A stretch of 52,179 nucleotides of DNA from UBA6263 sp049305865 (GCA_049305865.1 JBAQPP010000042.1:1-52179); one strand, 5' to 3'; positions 19,418 through 30,279 are shown, numbered from the stretch's first letter. Notes: generated from the sequence alone by a model not told the origin. Numbers and translations: made by a program.

Positions 19418-21022
19418 ATGGTAGATGCAGAAAAAAGATTAATAGATATGTTTACACAAGACAAATATTCTCGAGAACAAACTCTAAAAGCTTTGCCAGA
19501 TATATATCAAGATCAGATAGTTAAGCTTCTTTTTGATATGGAAAAAATTGAATTAAATCAATATCAGGCAGACAAAAAAAGAGATATTTTGGATAATCTA
19601 TTAGAATCGTTAAAGTTTGATAACAAAGAAACTTCATATATAAAAAAAGAAATATTTGATTGTTTAGGAGATATAGAAAAAAGTATAGAGAATAAAGAAA
19701 TATTTTATTATAAAAGAAAAATATTAGTAGACAACTTTTTCAATAGATTTAAATTTTTCTTAACATATAAAAATTTATTTTTGATTCCATTTATACGAAA
19801 AAATATAGGGACTAATTCAAGATATTTAGTAGATGCTGTAAGTAAATTATCATTTGATGAAATCAAAAATCTAAGTGAGTTTGGAGAATATGATACAGAG
19901 ATTTCTCATAATATAGAAAATATAGTGCAGGACACTCTAAAAAAAATAATCGAAACACAGCTTGTCGACTATACTACCCAAATAGATCAATATATCAAAG
20001 ATGATATAATTCAAAATGCAAAAGAAAAGTTTTCTAATGTATGAAATAATAAGTTAATGTTTTTTGATAGACCAAATCAGGTAAAAGAATTGGATAGAAA
20101 ATTCCAAGAATATTTGTTTGTACTGTTGAGAGAATACTTTTTAGATTATATATCTTACAATTCTAATAAATATAAATCTGTAAGTGCTTTGTTCCATGAT
20201 TTTTTTATTTCTTTAAATTTTATCTTATTAGATTGATCTATAGATAATATATTTAAAGATTTTGCTCAGAATTATGTAGATGCTATATTTGAAAAAACAC
20301 ATGAATCAAAAGTCATCAAACCCAACGGAGAAATAGATCAAACTTTAAATATAGAAAAAATAAATAGTGTAATTCACTCTCATGTCCCAAAAAAATCTAT
20401 AAATATAGAACTTTTGAATTTAATATCAGAATTATCAGATAAATTAGAGATATCTGATAGTCAGAAAAATGAATTCAAAAGATTATTTCTCAAAAGATAT
20501 AATAAAAAGATTCAGATAAGGATATCTGATTTACAAGAAAGATTTTCAATATCACCAGATAAAATCACATCAGATATTATACAAAAACTCAAAAAAATCT
20601 GATTCAATATTATGCAAGATCATATTCCCAAAGAGATTATTTCATCACCATCAAATGAATCCGTAAATATAATAAAAGAAGATACAGACAATCAACCACC
20701 AGATACAGACAATCAAGAATTATCTAATGAACTTCGAGAAGAAAAAAATCTTATAAAAATATTTGAAGCTTATAGCTATATTATTTCCAATCCCAAAAAA
20801 TTAGAAAAGCAATTCGATCTGCTTTATCCAACAGACAAAAAAAAGGAATGAGTATTTTCTATATTAAGAACCAAGATTCAGAAACCAGAAAAAAGAAATA
20901 TACTACAATATCGAGCTATAGACCTGAGATATTGACACAGGATATTGATTCTAAATAGAAATGAGATTGATTGAATATATAACCACGAAGAATACAGCAA
21001 ACGCGTCAAAGCTATCATTTAA
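19418..21022 (+). CDS. Large helical hypothetical protein
   Basis: 534 residues, charged, mostly helical with probable coiled-coil stretches; no signal peptide or membrane segment. Residues about 430-450 contain a short repeat (ETDNQ/PPDTDNQ-like, DNA about 20685-20720). The C-terminal 80 residues (ending YRAIDLRYGHRILILNRNEI) faintly resemble a RelE/plasmid-stabilisation fold, which I consider only a suggestion. UGA codes Gly at several sites. No family recognised. Confidence 0.55.
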
Positions 21023-21045
21023 TATTTATCATTTCACATCCCCCT

Positions 21046-22059
21046 ATGCATTTAGTTCCCAATCTTCCCAAACAGTGATTTCCAAAATTACTAAATATGA
21101 AACTATATGTTGGTTCATTACAAAAGCCATTACTAGATATTTTGGATATGGATAAATTTCAACAACTACCTGTAAATATAATCAATGACCAAATTCCAGA
21201 TACCAGACATATTACCTTTGTAAGACATCTAGAGAGTAAATACAATGAATACAAAGAGATGATAAAATACAATCCTGACTATCAAGAATTTATGACTACT
21301 CAAAATATTTCTAGAAAAAAAGAATTGGTCCAGGTTTTATTAAAAGATTTTTTTTCTGAAGTAGGTATAGATTATGAAACCAAATTATCGTCCAAATGAA
21401 AAGAGGAGTGAGAAAAATTATCTACACTTTATGCTCAACTTATCCAGCAAAATTATGAAGTATTCCCAGATCTTATCTATGTTTCACCATATATCAGAAC
21501 TAGAGAGACTTTAAATTATATGTTACAAAATATTCAATGATTGGATATAGATCTAGATAAATTAACTGACGAAGAAAAACTACAAGATTTGATAGTCTGA
21601 TCTTTCCAATGAAAAAATATAGCAATAAAAATCGATGAACGTATCAGAGAAAGAGATCATGGATCAAATGTAGCACCTAGTTATATTAGAGATTTTTTGG
21701 ATGGCGAAAAATGATTCCATGATATGTTGACCAAACTTCAAAGAGAAAAGATATATTATTATACTTCGCCCGCATGATGAGAATCTCAGGTTCAAACCAA
21801 CGCTAGAGCAAAAGAATTTTTACTTAGAAATTACGAGAAAAAAAAGTTTAAAAATATTTTGTGTGTTAGTCATCACTTAGAAATATTGTGAAGTTTACAA
21901 TCCATTTCTTGATGAAGTTTCGAAACTTTCTATAAACTCAATGAATTGCGAAGACCCGCAAATGGTAGTTTTACCTTCCTTTCGCAAATTCCTCAGACTG
22001 AAATATGACAAGAAAATAAATTTAGAATTTCATGATATAATTTTTCTTTGCAAGAATAA
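21046..22059 (+). CDS. Histidine phosphatase superfamily protein
   Basis: 337 residues. FVRHLESKYNEY near residue 58 is the RHxE phosphohistidine motif; YVSPYIRTRETLN about residue 147 and SHHLEI near residue 275 supply the second Arg and the second catalytic His region. It should be a phosphatase or phosphoglycerate-mutase-like enzyme; the inserted stretch after the first motif makes it longer than SixA or GpmB types. The start is uncertain: ATG 21046 is in frame and closer to the upstream stop, ATG 21097 is the alternative. A palindromic repeat follows the stop. Confidence 0.82.
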
Positions 22060-22068
22060 ATTTACTAT

Positions 22069-22138
22069 GTCATATCGAGCTCGTCGAGATATCGCTTTAA
22101 ATTATATTAAGAGATTTCTCCACTTCGGTCGAAATGAC
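22069..22138. repeat. Palindromic repeat element, copy 2
   Basis: Same architecture as 10858-10925: GTCAT...ATGAC outer arms and the GATTTCTCCACT and CGGTCGAAATGACAG blocks. It lies between convergent genes, 10 bp after the phosphatase stop. Confidence 0.7.
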
Positions 22139-22158
22139 AGTGATAATGGCATTTGATT

Positions 22159-23112
22159 TTATCCGTCTTTGTGATATATATGTAGTTCTATAAATTCATT
22201 GAATTCCCATCACTTTACAATCTCAGTTCTGATGGGTCACTTAAATCATGGATCAATGAGCGGAGAGATAATATGGTGTCATCATCCATCGTATCATTGA
22301 TAAATAATTGCTCAGAAATATTCTCCAAAATCTACATAATAAGTTTCTCCTATATTAAAATTATGATTCACATGTTCAGCTTTATGGCTATCAAAAGGTT
22401 CTAGTACATCTACAAGATTTTTCTTGGATTGTATTAAAATTTGATTTTTATTATTTGGAATATATTTTTTTTCATTCAAAAATAATTTTAGTGTCAATGC
22501 TTCATCTGCTTCATCTTCACTAAGATTTTTTTCTTCTTCATATTTTTCTATATCTTTCCGAGTTATTTTTCACTCACTTGGCGGTATATTTGCTCATACA
22601 AGACATCGAGTTTTACCATATTCTCATTCCACTTTTAGCTTTCCCTGTTTCACTATATCATAAAGCTTTTTCCCTGAAATAAAATTACCACCAGGTCTAA
22701 AATACAATCTAAAAAAAGGAGTATTCTCCTGGATCTCTACATCAGCCAATCATCTATTCATTACATTGACTTCGATATCTACAAATCAATTCTGATTTAA
22801 ATCTACTATATCTTCTATATCAATATAACGAGAAAAATCTCATACGATATGTATTCATGATTGAGCAAAACAACTTCTCATAGATATTTCCAAATGTTTT
22901 AGCATTCAGAACGTTATATTTTTTATTTCAGGAAATAATTTTTTTTCTAATCTCACTTTCACAGGAGTGTATGCTCAAGGCTTGAATATAGCATTTCCAC
23001 TGGTTACAAAATCTTCACTTACCCAGAATTTCTTGATATTTCTATCAAGTATTTCACTACTAAAATTTGATTCCAAACCAAATATTGTATCTCTGATTTC
23101 AAAACTATTCAT
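22159..23112 (-). CDS. dCTP deaminase/dUTPase-fold protein
   Basis: 317 residues. The C-terminal motif SPLIDPGFKGPIRTEI (with two UGA glycines) matches the central signature of the dCTP deaminase/dUTPase superfamily, and FRPGG and the central FSRYIDIED stretch are also compatible. It is longer than a typical enzyme (about 190 residues) and seems to contain two related beta-rich halves. Catalytic residues cannot be confirmed by eye. It follows the methyltransferase gene by 21 bp on the same strand. Alternatives: an inactive nucleotide-binding relative. Confidence 0.6.
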
Positions 23113-23133
23113 CAAAAACTTTCAGAATAAAAG

Positions 23134-24042
23134 CTATTTAGACAATTTTAATATCCTAATTTTTTGTCGGTATTGATGTCCATCATGATATTGATTTTTT
23201 AATCATTTTTCTTGGGTGAGATAATCCAATCGTTCTTGATTATTCAATACATTGCCGACTTTCAAAGGTACTTCCATTTCATCAAGTTGTTCAATCTTTG
23301 CTCCACAATTTTCTAGTATTGGATTGATGATATCATCAGCAAGATTGGATACATTTATAATCAGATTTTTATTAAAGTTTTTTATTAGATATATCAATAG
23401 TTCCAATCCTTCATACGGATTATCCTCTATAGCTCTTGGTCTAGGAATATAAGGAGGATTACACACGATGAGGTCAAAATATTTGCCTTCTAAGTATTTT
23501 CTTGCATCTCACAAAACAAATTCTGCTCTAGAATCTATGTTGCTATTATCAAAATATTTTTTTGCATTTTCATTGATATCACTCATCACTATTTTCTCTA
23601 TATCATTGGACTTTGTTCATATATACTTGGCAATAAATCCTGGTCCACTTCATACTTCTATCACGCTTTTTATATCTTTATAATCTAAGTCTTTTATCGC
23701 TCTGCAAAAGAGTAATGTATCGATATTGGGAGATCGTACACCATGATATTTACCTTGTTCAAATTCCATTCTGAGTCAGTCATATTCTACTATTGTCATA
23801 GGTTTACGGAGTAATAACTGTACTGTCTGTCTAGCTATATAATCTTTTATATTATAAAATTTATAATCATCAGTCATAAGTACTGGATTTTCCAGTACAG
23901 TTACAAATTGTTCTTTTGTATGAGGATATTCATATATCCTATTCCCATTATCATCTCTATCATGTCACATAGTCTCTGCTAACTCTGGACCAGTAGCATA
24001 AATCTCTTGTTGGGAAAGGTCTCTATTAAATTTTAATTTCAT
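23134..24042 (-). CDS. SAM-dependent methyltransferase, PrmC/HemK-like
   Basis: 302 residues. SAM-binding motif EVGSGPGFIAKYIG (UGA for two glycines) near residue 123 and the NPPYIPRP tetrapeptide motif near residue 192 place it in the class I N-methyltransferases acting on Gln, as PrmC, or on bases. The N-terminal 100 residues do not look like the PrmC helical domain, so the substrate is unknown. First gene of a two-gene minus-strand operon. Confidence 0.8.
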
Positions 24043-24159
24043 AAAATAAATAATAGTATATAAAGTAAAATTACTATAGCTATTTACTATAAAAAGTCAA
24101 TAATACATTGAAATTCAACAATAAATACTTAATATAGCAAAAAAACAAAAAAAATAAAT

Positions 24160-24609
24160 ATGCAAAACGAAATATCTGATATCCACTGGGAATCTATGTG
24201 TCAGGGATGTGGGAAATGTTGCCATTCTAAATACGATTTATTCGTATTCGCTATAGCTGATCCAGTATATGTTTGTAAATATCTCACAAGTGACAATCGT
24301 TGTGAAATCTACGAAAATAGATTAAGCAAGAATGGTTGTATATCACTCAGAGAAGCTGTCAAAAGGACTGGTCTCCTACCAAGATCTTGTGGCTATATCC
24401 ATCTAAATCCAGAACATAAAGAATTAATATTTCCCAAATCTGAAGAAGAATTCTGGGCTTTTATTAACTTCGCTGATAGACTCTTAAAAAAGACTATTAA
24501 AGGACAAAAAATTGATTTAGTTTCCTTTGTCCGCAATAGAAGAGGAAAAAGTGATGACTTTAAATTGATAAGCAAAACCGGTTGATTTCGATCGGTTTTT
24601 TTTAAATAA
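24160..24609 (+). CDS. YkgJ-like cysteine-cluster protein, UGA-free up to a terminal TGA
   Basis: The CxxCGxCC motif (CQGCGKCCHSKYD, residues 12-24) and further Cys at CEIYENRL and SCGY mark the YkgJ/UPF0153 family, zinc or FeS-binding cysteine-cluster proteins of uncertain function. There is no internal TGA until 24583-24585, after 141 codons, and this TGA lies in the loop of the gene's own terminator hairpin. In the standard code the protein ends there; with UGA=Gly translation runs 8 more codons to TAA 24607-24609. The standard-code end looks evolutionarily original. Listed with the table-25 end. Confidence 0.82.
24574..24602 (+). terminator. Intrinsic terminator overlapping the end of the cysteine-cluster gene
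   Basis: AAAACCG at 24574-24580 and CGGTTTT at 24593-24599, followed by more T. The loop contains the TGA discussed for the gene. Confidence 0.8.
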
Positions 24610-24713
24610 AAAATCAAAATACTACATTCCTTTATAAGGTTTTTCATATATCAAATAATTTAAAATAAAATAACACTTCGCTTGGACCCACTTTTTTTTC
24701 TTCATAAAAAATC

Positions 24714-24737
24714 AGTCAATAATTTGGCATAGTCCTA
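24714..24737. repeat. 24-nt repeat, copy 2
   Basis: AGTCAATAATTTGGCATAGT plus CCTA, 21/24 identical to 15582-15605. Intergenic, about 95 bp before the Nudix gene. Confidence 0.6.
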
Positions 24738-24830
24738 TAAAAACAAAGTACTAATTGTCCAAACAACAAATATTGCATTTCCCCAAAAAAAATCTATACT
24801 CAAAATAATTTATAACTTATCATCTCCAAA

Positions 24831-25490
24831 ATGATCAAACAAAAAATTCTTCTAACGGTGGATAATGTCATATTTACTCTCATACAAGATCAGCTTCAAG
24901 TCTTGCTTGTAAAGAGGACTATTGAGCCATTTAAAAATCAATGGACTATCCCATGATGATTTGTGCTTGATAATGAAGATTGTGATAAAGCAGCATACAG
25001 AGAACTAGATGAAAAAACAAATGTTAAAAATATTTATCTTGAACAACTTTATACATTTTCAGATGTGCGTAGAGATCCTAGAGGTAGAGTAGCCACTGTT
25101 GCTTATATGGCTCTTGTTGCTAGAGAAAATATATTTATAAAAGCCTGATCTTATACATCAGAAGTAAAATTTTTCCCTATAAATTCTTTACCCAAAATGG
25201 GATTTGATCATAAAAAGATTATTGAATATGCAATACAAAGACTCAAATGGAAAATGGAATATACCAATCTTTCTCAATACATTTTACCTGCCAAGTTTAC
25301 TCTTTCTGAGTTACAAAAAGTTTATGAAATTATATTAAATAAAAAATTTGACGTAAGAAATTTTAGAAAAAAAATAGATAGCTTACATATAATAAAAGAA
25401 ACTGGTGAGAAAGAAATATGAGTACAATATAGACCAGCTAAACTATACAAATTTATAGACAAAAAAGTTAAGATAGTAGAAATTATTTAG
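24831..25490 (+). CDS. NrtR-like Nudix/winged-helix protein
   Basis: 219 residues. The N-terminal Nudix domain has WTIPGGFVLDNED and the downstream AAYRELDEKT, then LEQLYTFSDVRRDPRGRVA, a string diagnostic of the NrtR branch (ADP-ribose-sensing repressors of NAD metabolism). The C-terminal 80 residues (FTLSELQKVYEIIL) fit the NrtR winged helix. The Nudix box reads DEKT instead of EExG, so it may bind rather than hydrolyse ADP-ribose. Nothing nearby is an obvious NAD gene. Strong terminator follows. Confidence 0.82.
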
Positions 25491-25508
25491 TAACTAATAT
25501 AATAAGAA

Positions 25509-25537
25509 AATCTCCTTATATAAGGAGATTTTTTTTT
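25509..25537 (+). terminator. Intrinsic terminator, possibly bidirectional
   Basis: AATCTCCTTA at 25509-25518 pairs perfectly with TAAGGAGATT at 25521-25530, then T-run. It also sits at the end of the convergent KH gene. Confidence 0.9.
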
Positions 25538-26486
25538 ATTCTATCTTAATCTTGCAAGTAAATTTTTCAGATAATTCTTTTATCTTGCTTCATCATTTAC
25601 CTATCACTATTCATTTATATTCATCAGGGACCTTGATTTTAATAAAGGATTTTTTTTCAAAGAGATTCTTGTCTATAATCAGCAATTGATAGATATGTGT
25701 CATATTTCTTCTATGATCAGCAGTACAAGCAATTCTTTTTTCTGAAATTACTTCGTAATTTTCTGGTAATTCTCGTCTAGAAAAACTTTCTGGTCATCAT
25801 CACACTGATATGGTAGAAATATCTCATTTCTTATTTTGATCTATATATTCTATCAATTTTTGTATCCTTCTTTTCTCTACTTCTTGCTTAGCTTGTTCTA
25901 TAGCATCTTCACTTTCTTTAACTTCAGATTCTAGTATGATTTCTCATTCATAAATTTTTCATGTCCATACGACATAATGATCAGAAGATACTCGGTTTCA
26001 TTCTAGTCAGAATTTCATTTTATCTGATCTTTCTAGTCATCATTCTGTCACGAGAGGAGCTTTTATCTTCTGTTTCTTAGGATCTTTTTTACATACCAAA
26101 TACGAATTCCTAGAAGAGAATCCTGATCTTCATCTATGTTCAAGTATATATCATCGTTCATTTAGAATCTTATATAGTTCACTTTGGTCTGCAGAGATTC
26201 TTGGCCATTCAGCTTCCAATCAAGATGTAGACAATTCTCAAGCAGAATAAGTACTATTTATTTTGCTATATACAGGGTCTTGATAATCTATATGCCGGGA
26301 ATGGCGGGTAATCAATGGTTGATATCTCAACCATATTTTATTTCAAATCAATTTTTCAGAATCTTCTTTGCTTAGAAGCTTTTCTTCACTACCAAAAACA
26401 AGTACATTGAGCAAACTATCATTTGCTTTATCATCTTTATTTCAATTATTTTCCATTCATTCAATTATTTTGTTTTCATTTTCCAT
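25536..26486 (-). CDS. KH-domain protein, probable RNA-binding
   Basis: 316 residues. The C-terminal 40 residues (DEYKGIVIGKGGSKIKELSE) are a type I KH motif with an IGKGG loop, two glycines of which are UGA. The N-terminal 270 residues are not recognised; they include a Gly triplet near residue 233 coded UGA-UGA-UGA. RNA binding is therefore expected, substrate unknown. Convergent with the Nudix gene, sharing a terminator region. Confidence 0.75.
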
Positions 26487-26519
26487 GTTTATTTTTCTAA
26501 GATTTAAAATTATTACTTC

Positions 26520-26540
26520 TCACACCGTCAAGCAGTGTGG
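26520..26540 (-). promoter_or_regulatory. Small hairpin in the 5' leader of the KH gene
   Basis: CACAC at 26521-26525 and GTGTG at 26535-26539 form a GC-rich hairpin 35-55 bp upstream of the KH gene start. The 263-bp gap 26487-26749 otherwise holds only the purC terminator. Confidence 0.3.
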
Positions 26541-26690
26541 ATTCAAAAAACAGTTTTCGAAACTTTTTTGAGCAGGGGATAAATAACAACTGCGATATAG
26601 CATATATTATTTACCCTTAAATATATATTATAAATATTATATATAATAAGTAAAGTCTATTTTTGTAGATAGAATATCCACTAAAACAAA

Positions 26691-26715
26691 AGACCCTGGC
26701 AAAAAACCAGAGTCT
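26691..26715 (-). terminator. Intrinsic terminator of purC
   Basis: AGACCCTGG at 26691-26699 pairs with CCAGAGTCT at 26707-26715 (one mismatch); A/T-runs on both sides make it usable from either strand. Confidence 0.8.
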
Positions 26716-26749
26716 TTTTAAATTAGTTTACCAGATAATATTGCTGGTT

Positions 26750-27736
26750 TTAATCGATTGGGGGCTGTTCGACTTCCTCCAATCCTTCCACAAAAAGTTT
26801 TATCGCAGCTTCAATACCTTCCAGGTCATACTCAACCTGTTGGAGTTTTTCACCCATGATTTTTTCATACAGTTCCAGGTAGCGATCAGAAACTTGAGCA
26901 ATAAATTCATCAGTAAGCTCAGGCATTATTTGTCCCGGATCTCCCTTGAATCCTTGGCTCAATAACCATTGACGGACAAATTCCTTGTCGAGTGATTTGG
27001 GTGCTTTACCTGCTTTTACGTTCTCTTCGAATCCTTCTTCATACAAATACCTTGAAGAATCAGGCGTATGAATTTCATCGTTGAGGAATATTGCATCTTT
27101 ATAGATTCCAAATTCATACTTGGTATCTACCAGGATCAATCCCTTTTCCATTGAAAAACCAGTACCCATGTCAAACAGACTTGTTGCCAATACGTCCATA
27201 AAATCGTATTGTCTTTTGGTTGCAAGACCTTGTTTGACAATTTCTTCAGGAGAAATGTTTTCGTCATGTCCTGATACCGCTTTAGTAGTGGGAGTAACGA
27301 TAGGTCCATCAGGAAATTCATCCCATTCTTTCATTCCATCTGGTAATGTAATCCCGCACACTTCGCGCACACCTTCCTTGTAGAGTCTCCATAGGCTACC
27401 GGTTAAGCGACCTCTTACAATCATTTCGACCATGATAGGTTCGGTTTTGATTCCAACGGTTACCATAGGGTGTATTTCGTTGATTTTCCATGTAGAGATT
27501 CCCTCCTCATCGGCAAGATCAAGAAACCTTGATGCAATCTGGTTGAGTACTTGTCCCTTAAATGGGATACCTCTTGGCAATACCACATCAAAAGCGGAAA
27601 TGCGGTCTGTGACGACCATAAATAAATATATCTCGCCCTTATGTTCATAGGCGTAGACATCACGGACTTTTCCAGTGTGAATCTTCTTCAGTCCACTAAT
27701 CTGAAAATCAGTTCCTAAAATAGGTTTCTGTTTCAT
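26750..27736 (-). CDS. purC: Phosphoribosylaminoimidazole-succinocarboxamide synthase (SAICAR synthetase), UGA-free
   Basis: 328 residues. Catalyses ATP-dependent joining of aspartate to CAIR in purine synthesis. Motifs: TGKVRDVY (residues 21-28), VTDRISAFDVVLPRGIP (42-58), VEMIVRGRLTGS (103-114), IVTPTTKAVSGHDE (145-158), ILVDTKYEFG and DEIHTPDSSRYLY. The length and wording match the long PurC form of Bacteroidota. About 28 glycines, none coded by UGA; Arg is AGA/CGT/CGC. No other purine gene is nearby. TTGACA at 27776-27781 (minus strand) is a likely -35. A strong candidate for horizontal acquisition. Confidence 0.95.
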   Translation of the reverse strand: MKQKPILGTDFQISGLKKIHTGKVRDVYAYEHKGEIYLFMVVTDRISAFDVVLPRGIPFKGQVLNQIASRFLDLADEEGISTWKINEIHPMVTVGIKTEPIMVEMIVRGRLTGSLWRLYKEGVREVCGITLPDGMKEWDEFPDGPIVTPTTKAVSGHDENISPEEIVKQGLATKRQYDFMDVLATSLFDMGTGFSMEKGLILVDTKYEFGIYKDAIFLNDEIHTPDSSRYLYEEGFEENVKAGKAPKSLDKEFVRQWLLSQGFKGDPGQIMPELTDEFIAQVSDRYLELYEKIMGEKLQQVEYDLEGIEAAIKLFVEGLEEVEQPPID

Positions 27737-27886
27737 AAACTTTTCTTTTTATTTGATTAATACTATATTTTTATTTGTCAATTGACTTATAGATATAAAG
27801 TTATTCAATTCAAGAACTTTTTTTACTTGATGTAAAAATACAAAAACATACAATAAACAAATATATTTATTATTATAAAATATACC

Positions 27887-28870
27887 ATGAAGTCCAAGTC
27901 AAAACCCAAAATCTGACGTCGAATCTTGCTGATTATCATAATCCTCATATGATATAAATTTTTATTTTGATCCATTACATTAGATTCCAAAGTCATTATC
28001 CAACCATGAGATAATTTCCAAAAATTTGCAGACAGTCTATCTACATCAGAACAATTTAGACTCAAAATCTATGTGTTCTTAAATAAAAATAAGATAGATT
28101 TATCCAAAATCCAAGTTTGAAATTATTATTTCACATGATCATATTCTCCATCATCACTTATCAAAGTTATCCAAACTTGACCACAGACCAACTATTCTCG
28201 TTATACTATCCTTGAAGGGCGAAGTATTTATGACATAGATGCAGATCTTACAAAAAAATGATTTATCCAAGCTGGTGAATATATTTCCTTCGTTACAGAT
28301 CTCGATATTATTTCCAAATATATATCTAGATATCCATTCCTTGCTCAAGCATGAAATATATCTTCCCTGGAATGATTTCTTTATCCAGATACCTACAATG
28401 TCGATACAGAAAAAGATTATATAGATCAACTAGTTTATCTACAGCTTCAAGCTTTCAACGATAAAGTTTGGATTAAAATATCCTCTAATATCCAGTCTTT
28501 CCCTTATGATTTTTATAAGCTAATTACTCTTGCAAGTGTAGTAGAAAAAGAAGAAAAAAATTCCAACAACAAATCAACTGTTGCATGAATATTTATAAAT
28601 AGACTCCAAATCTGAATGAGATTGGATGCAGATATCACCCTATGTTATTGACTGCATATGCCATACGAAGTTTGTACTCCATCTGTGATATCCGCCAAAA
28701 TTACTGACAAAAATAACCCTTTCAATACAAGAGAAAATGCTGGTATACCATCACAACCTATTTCCAACCCATCATTTGATACCATCAACACTACTTTAAA
28801 TTATGCAGATACTGACTATATTTTCTATCTACATGATAGTAGCTGAAACATACATTACTGAAAAACCTTA
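27887..28870 (+). CDS. mltG: Endolytic murein transglycosylase MltG (YceG-like), frameshifted end
   Basis: About 327 residues. Cuts nascent peptidoglycan at the membrane. An N-terminal TM segment (residues 11-25) precedes a LysM-like stretch (ILEG..SIYDID), then LITLASVVEKEE with the catalytic Glu and IFINRLQIGMRLDAD, both diagnostic. CGA at 28220-28222 sits at the EGW position of the family, supporting CGA=Trp. The frame meets TAG at 28868-28870, but the expected C-terminus (TLDQHNQNKKNYL) continues to 28905 in another frame: one A appears missing from an A-run at 28861-28864. First gene of a mltG-rsmH-ftsL-like cluster. Confidence 0.88.
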
Positions 28871-28930
28871 GACCAGCACAATCAAAATAAAAAAAATTAT
28901 TTGTAATTTTTTAAATTCACATATATTGTT

Positions 28931-29794
28931 ATGAATCATGTTCCAGTGATGTTACAAGAAGTAATCGCTTCATGTCCTGATAATTGTCATCTTATCATAG
29001 ATGGTACTCTGTGACATTGATGACATTCTTTTTACTTAGCTTCCAAAACTTCTCAGCTAGTATGAATGGATCTGGATTCCAATATGTTATTGGTTGCTCA
29101 AAAAACTTTAGAAAATATTTCCAATATTCAATACGTACACGATTCATATTCTAATATAGATTGAGTAGTTTCCAAATATTGAAAAGCAGATTTTGTATTA
29201 TTAGATCTTTGAGTAAATATGGATCATTTCAAAATTTGAAGTCGCTGATTCTCTATCAATTACGATTCATCTCTAGATATGAGGTTTGACCAGGGGCAAA
29301 AAGATTCTGCATATGATATTGTCAATAAAAGCTCATCTATCCAATTAGAAAAAATATTTATAGACTATGCTGATTTCAGTCCATCCAAAGCTAGAGAAAT
29401 TGCAGATAAAATAGTCCAGACTAGAAAAAATTCTGAAATAAAAACTACATTTGATCTAAAAAATATATTATGAGAATGTGGCTTGGGTAAATCTGCTAGC
29501 ACAATAATATTTCAATCAATTAGGATCCAAACAAATAATGAAATCCAGAATTTAGAAATATTTTTAACAAAATTACCAGATATTTTATCTCCTTGATGAA
29601 TATGTAGTATAATAACATTTCATAGTATAGAAGATAGAGTAGTCAAAAAAGCCTTTCAAGAATTATCCTTTTCAAAAGGATTTGAACTTGTGAATAAAAA
29701 AGTTATAAAACCCACATACCAAGAAGTTGCAAAAAATAAAGCATCTAGATCTGCTCAACTTAGAGTCATACGTAATATAAATACAACGATTTAA
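28931..29794 (+). CDS. rsmH: 16S rRNA (cytosine-1402 N4)-methyltransferase RsmH
   Basis: 287 residues. MNHVPVMLQEVI start, SAM motif IDGTLGHGGHS (four UGA glycines), LLDLGVNMDH, RGFSINYDSSLDMRFD and the C-terminal ITFHSIEDRVVKKAF are all canonical RsmH (MraW) signatures. It methylates C1402 in the ribosomal decoding centre, notable in an organism with an altered code. As in most bacteria it is followed by an FtsL-like gene. Confidence 0.95.
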
Positions 29795-29816
29795 AAATTT
29801 ATAGATAAATATATTT

Positions 29817-30197
29817 ATGAAATTATTGGCCTTTACATCCAAAAATGCAATCAATCAAACTTATGCTTCACTGCTCAATAAGTATAGAACTTATCAGTGA
29901 ATAATTGATATAATCAAAATAGGTGGACTAGCACTTACACTTTTATTTTTTATGTTAATTTATTTGTATTTTATCAATAAATCTTCCACTCAATGATATT
30001 TTCTTAGACAAGCCAATAATGATCTCAATACAATCAAGTTTAAATATGAAATAGTCAAAACAAATGTTCTAAACTATAAACAACAAAATCGACAAGAAAT
30101 GCATGAAACTTTCTGAAATAGTAATAGAGTGGTAGATATACGTGCTACAATAGTTAGTATTCCACCAAGCAAAGAACTTACTCTTAATGATAGATAA
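29817..30197 (+). CDS. FtsL-like single-pass division protein
   Basis: 126 residues: short cytoplasmic start, one TM segment at residues 36-53, then a charged coiled-coil region. No strong sequence motif exists for FtsL, but topology, size and position directly after rsmH are those of FtsL/DivIC partners in the division complex. Assignment rests on synteny. Confidence 0.6.
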
Positions 30198-30279
30198 ACT
30201 TTGATAAACGTAGATAAACAATTATTAAAAAATGTTTATCGTGAGCTTAGCCAACTTTTATCAATATTTAACCACACTT

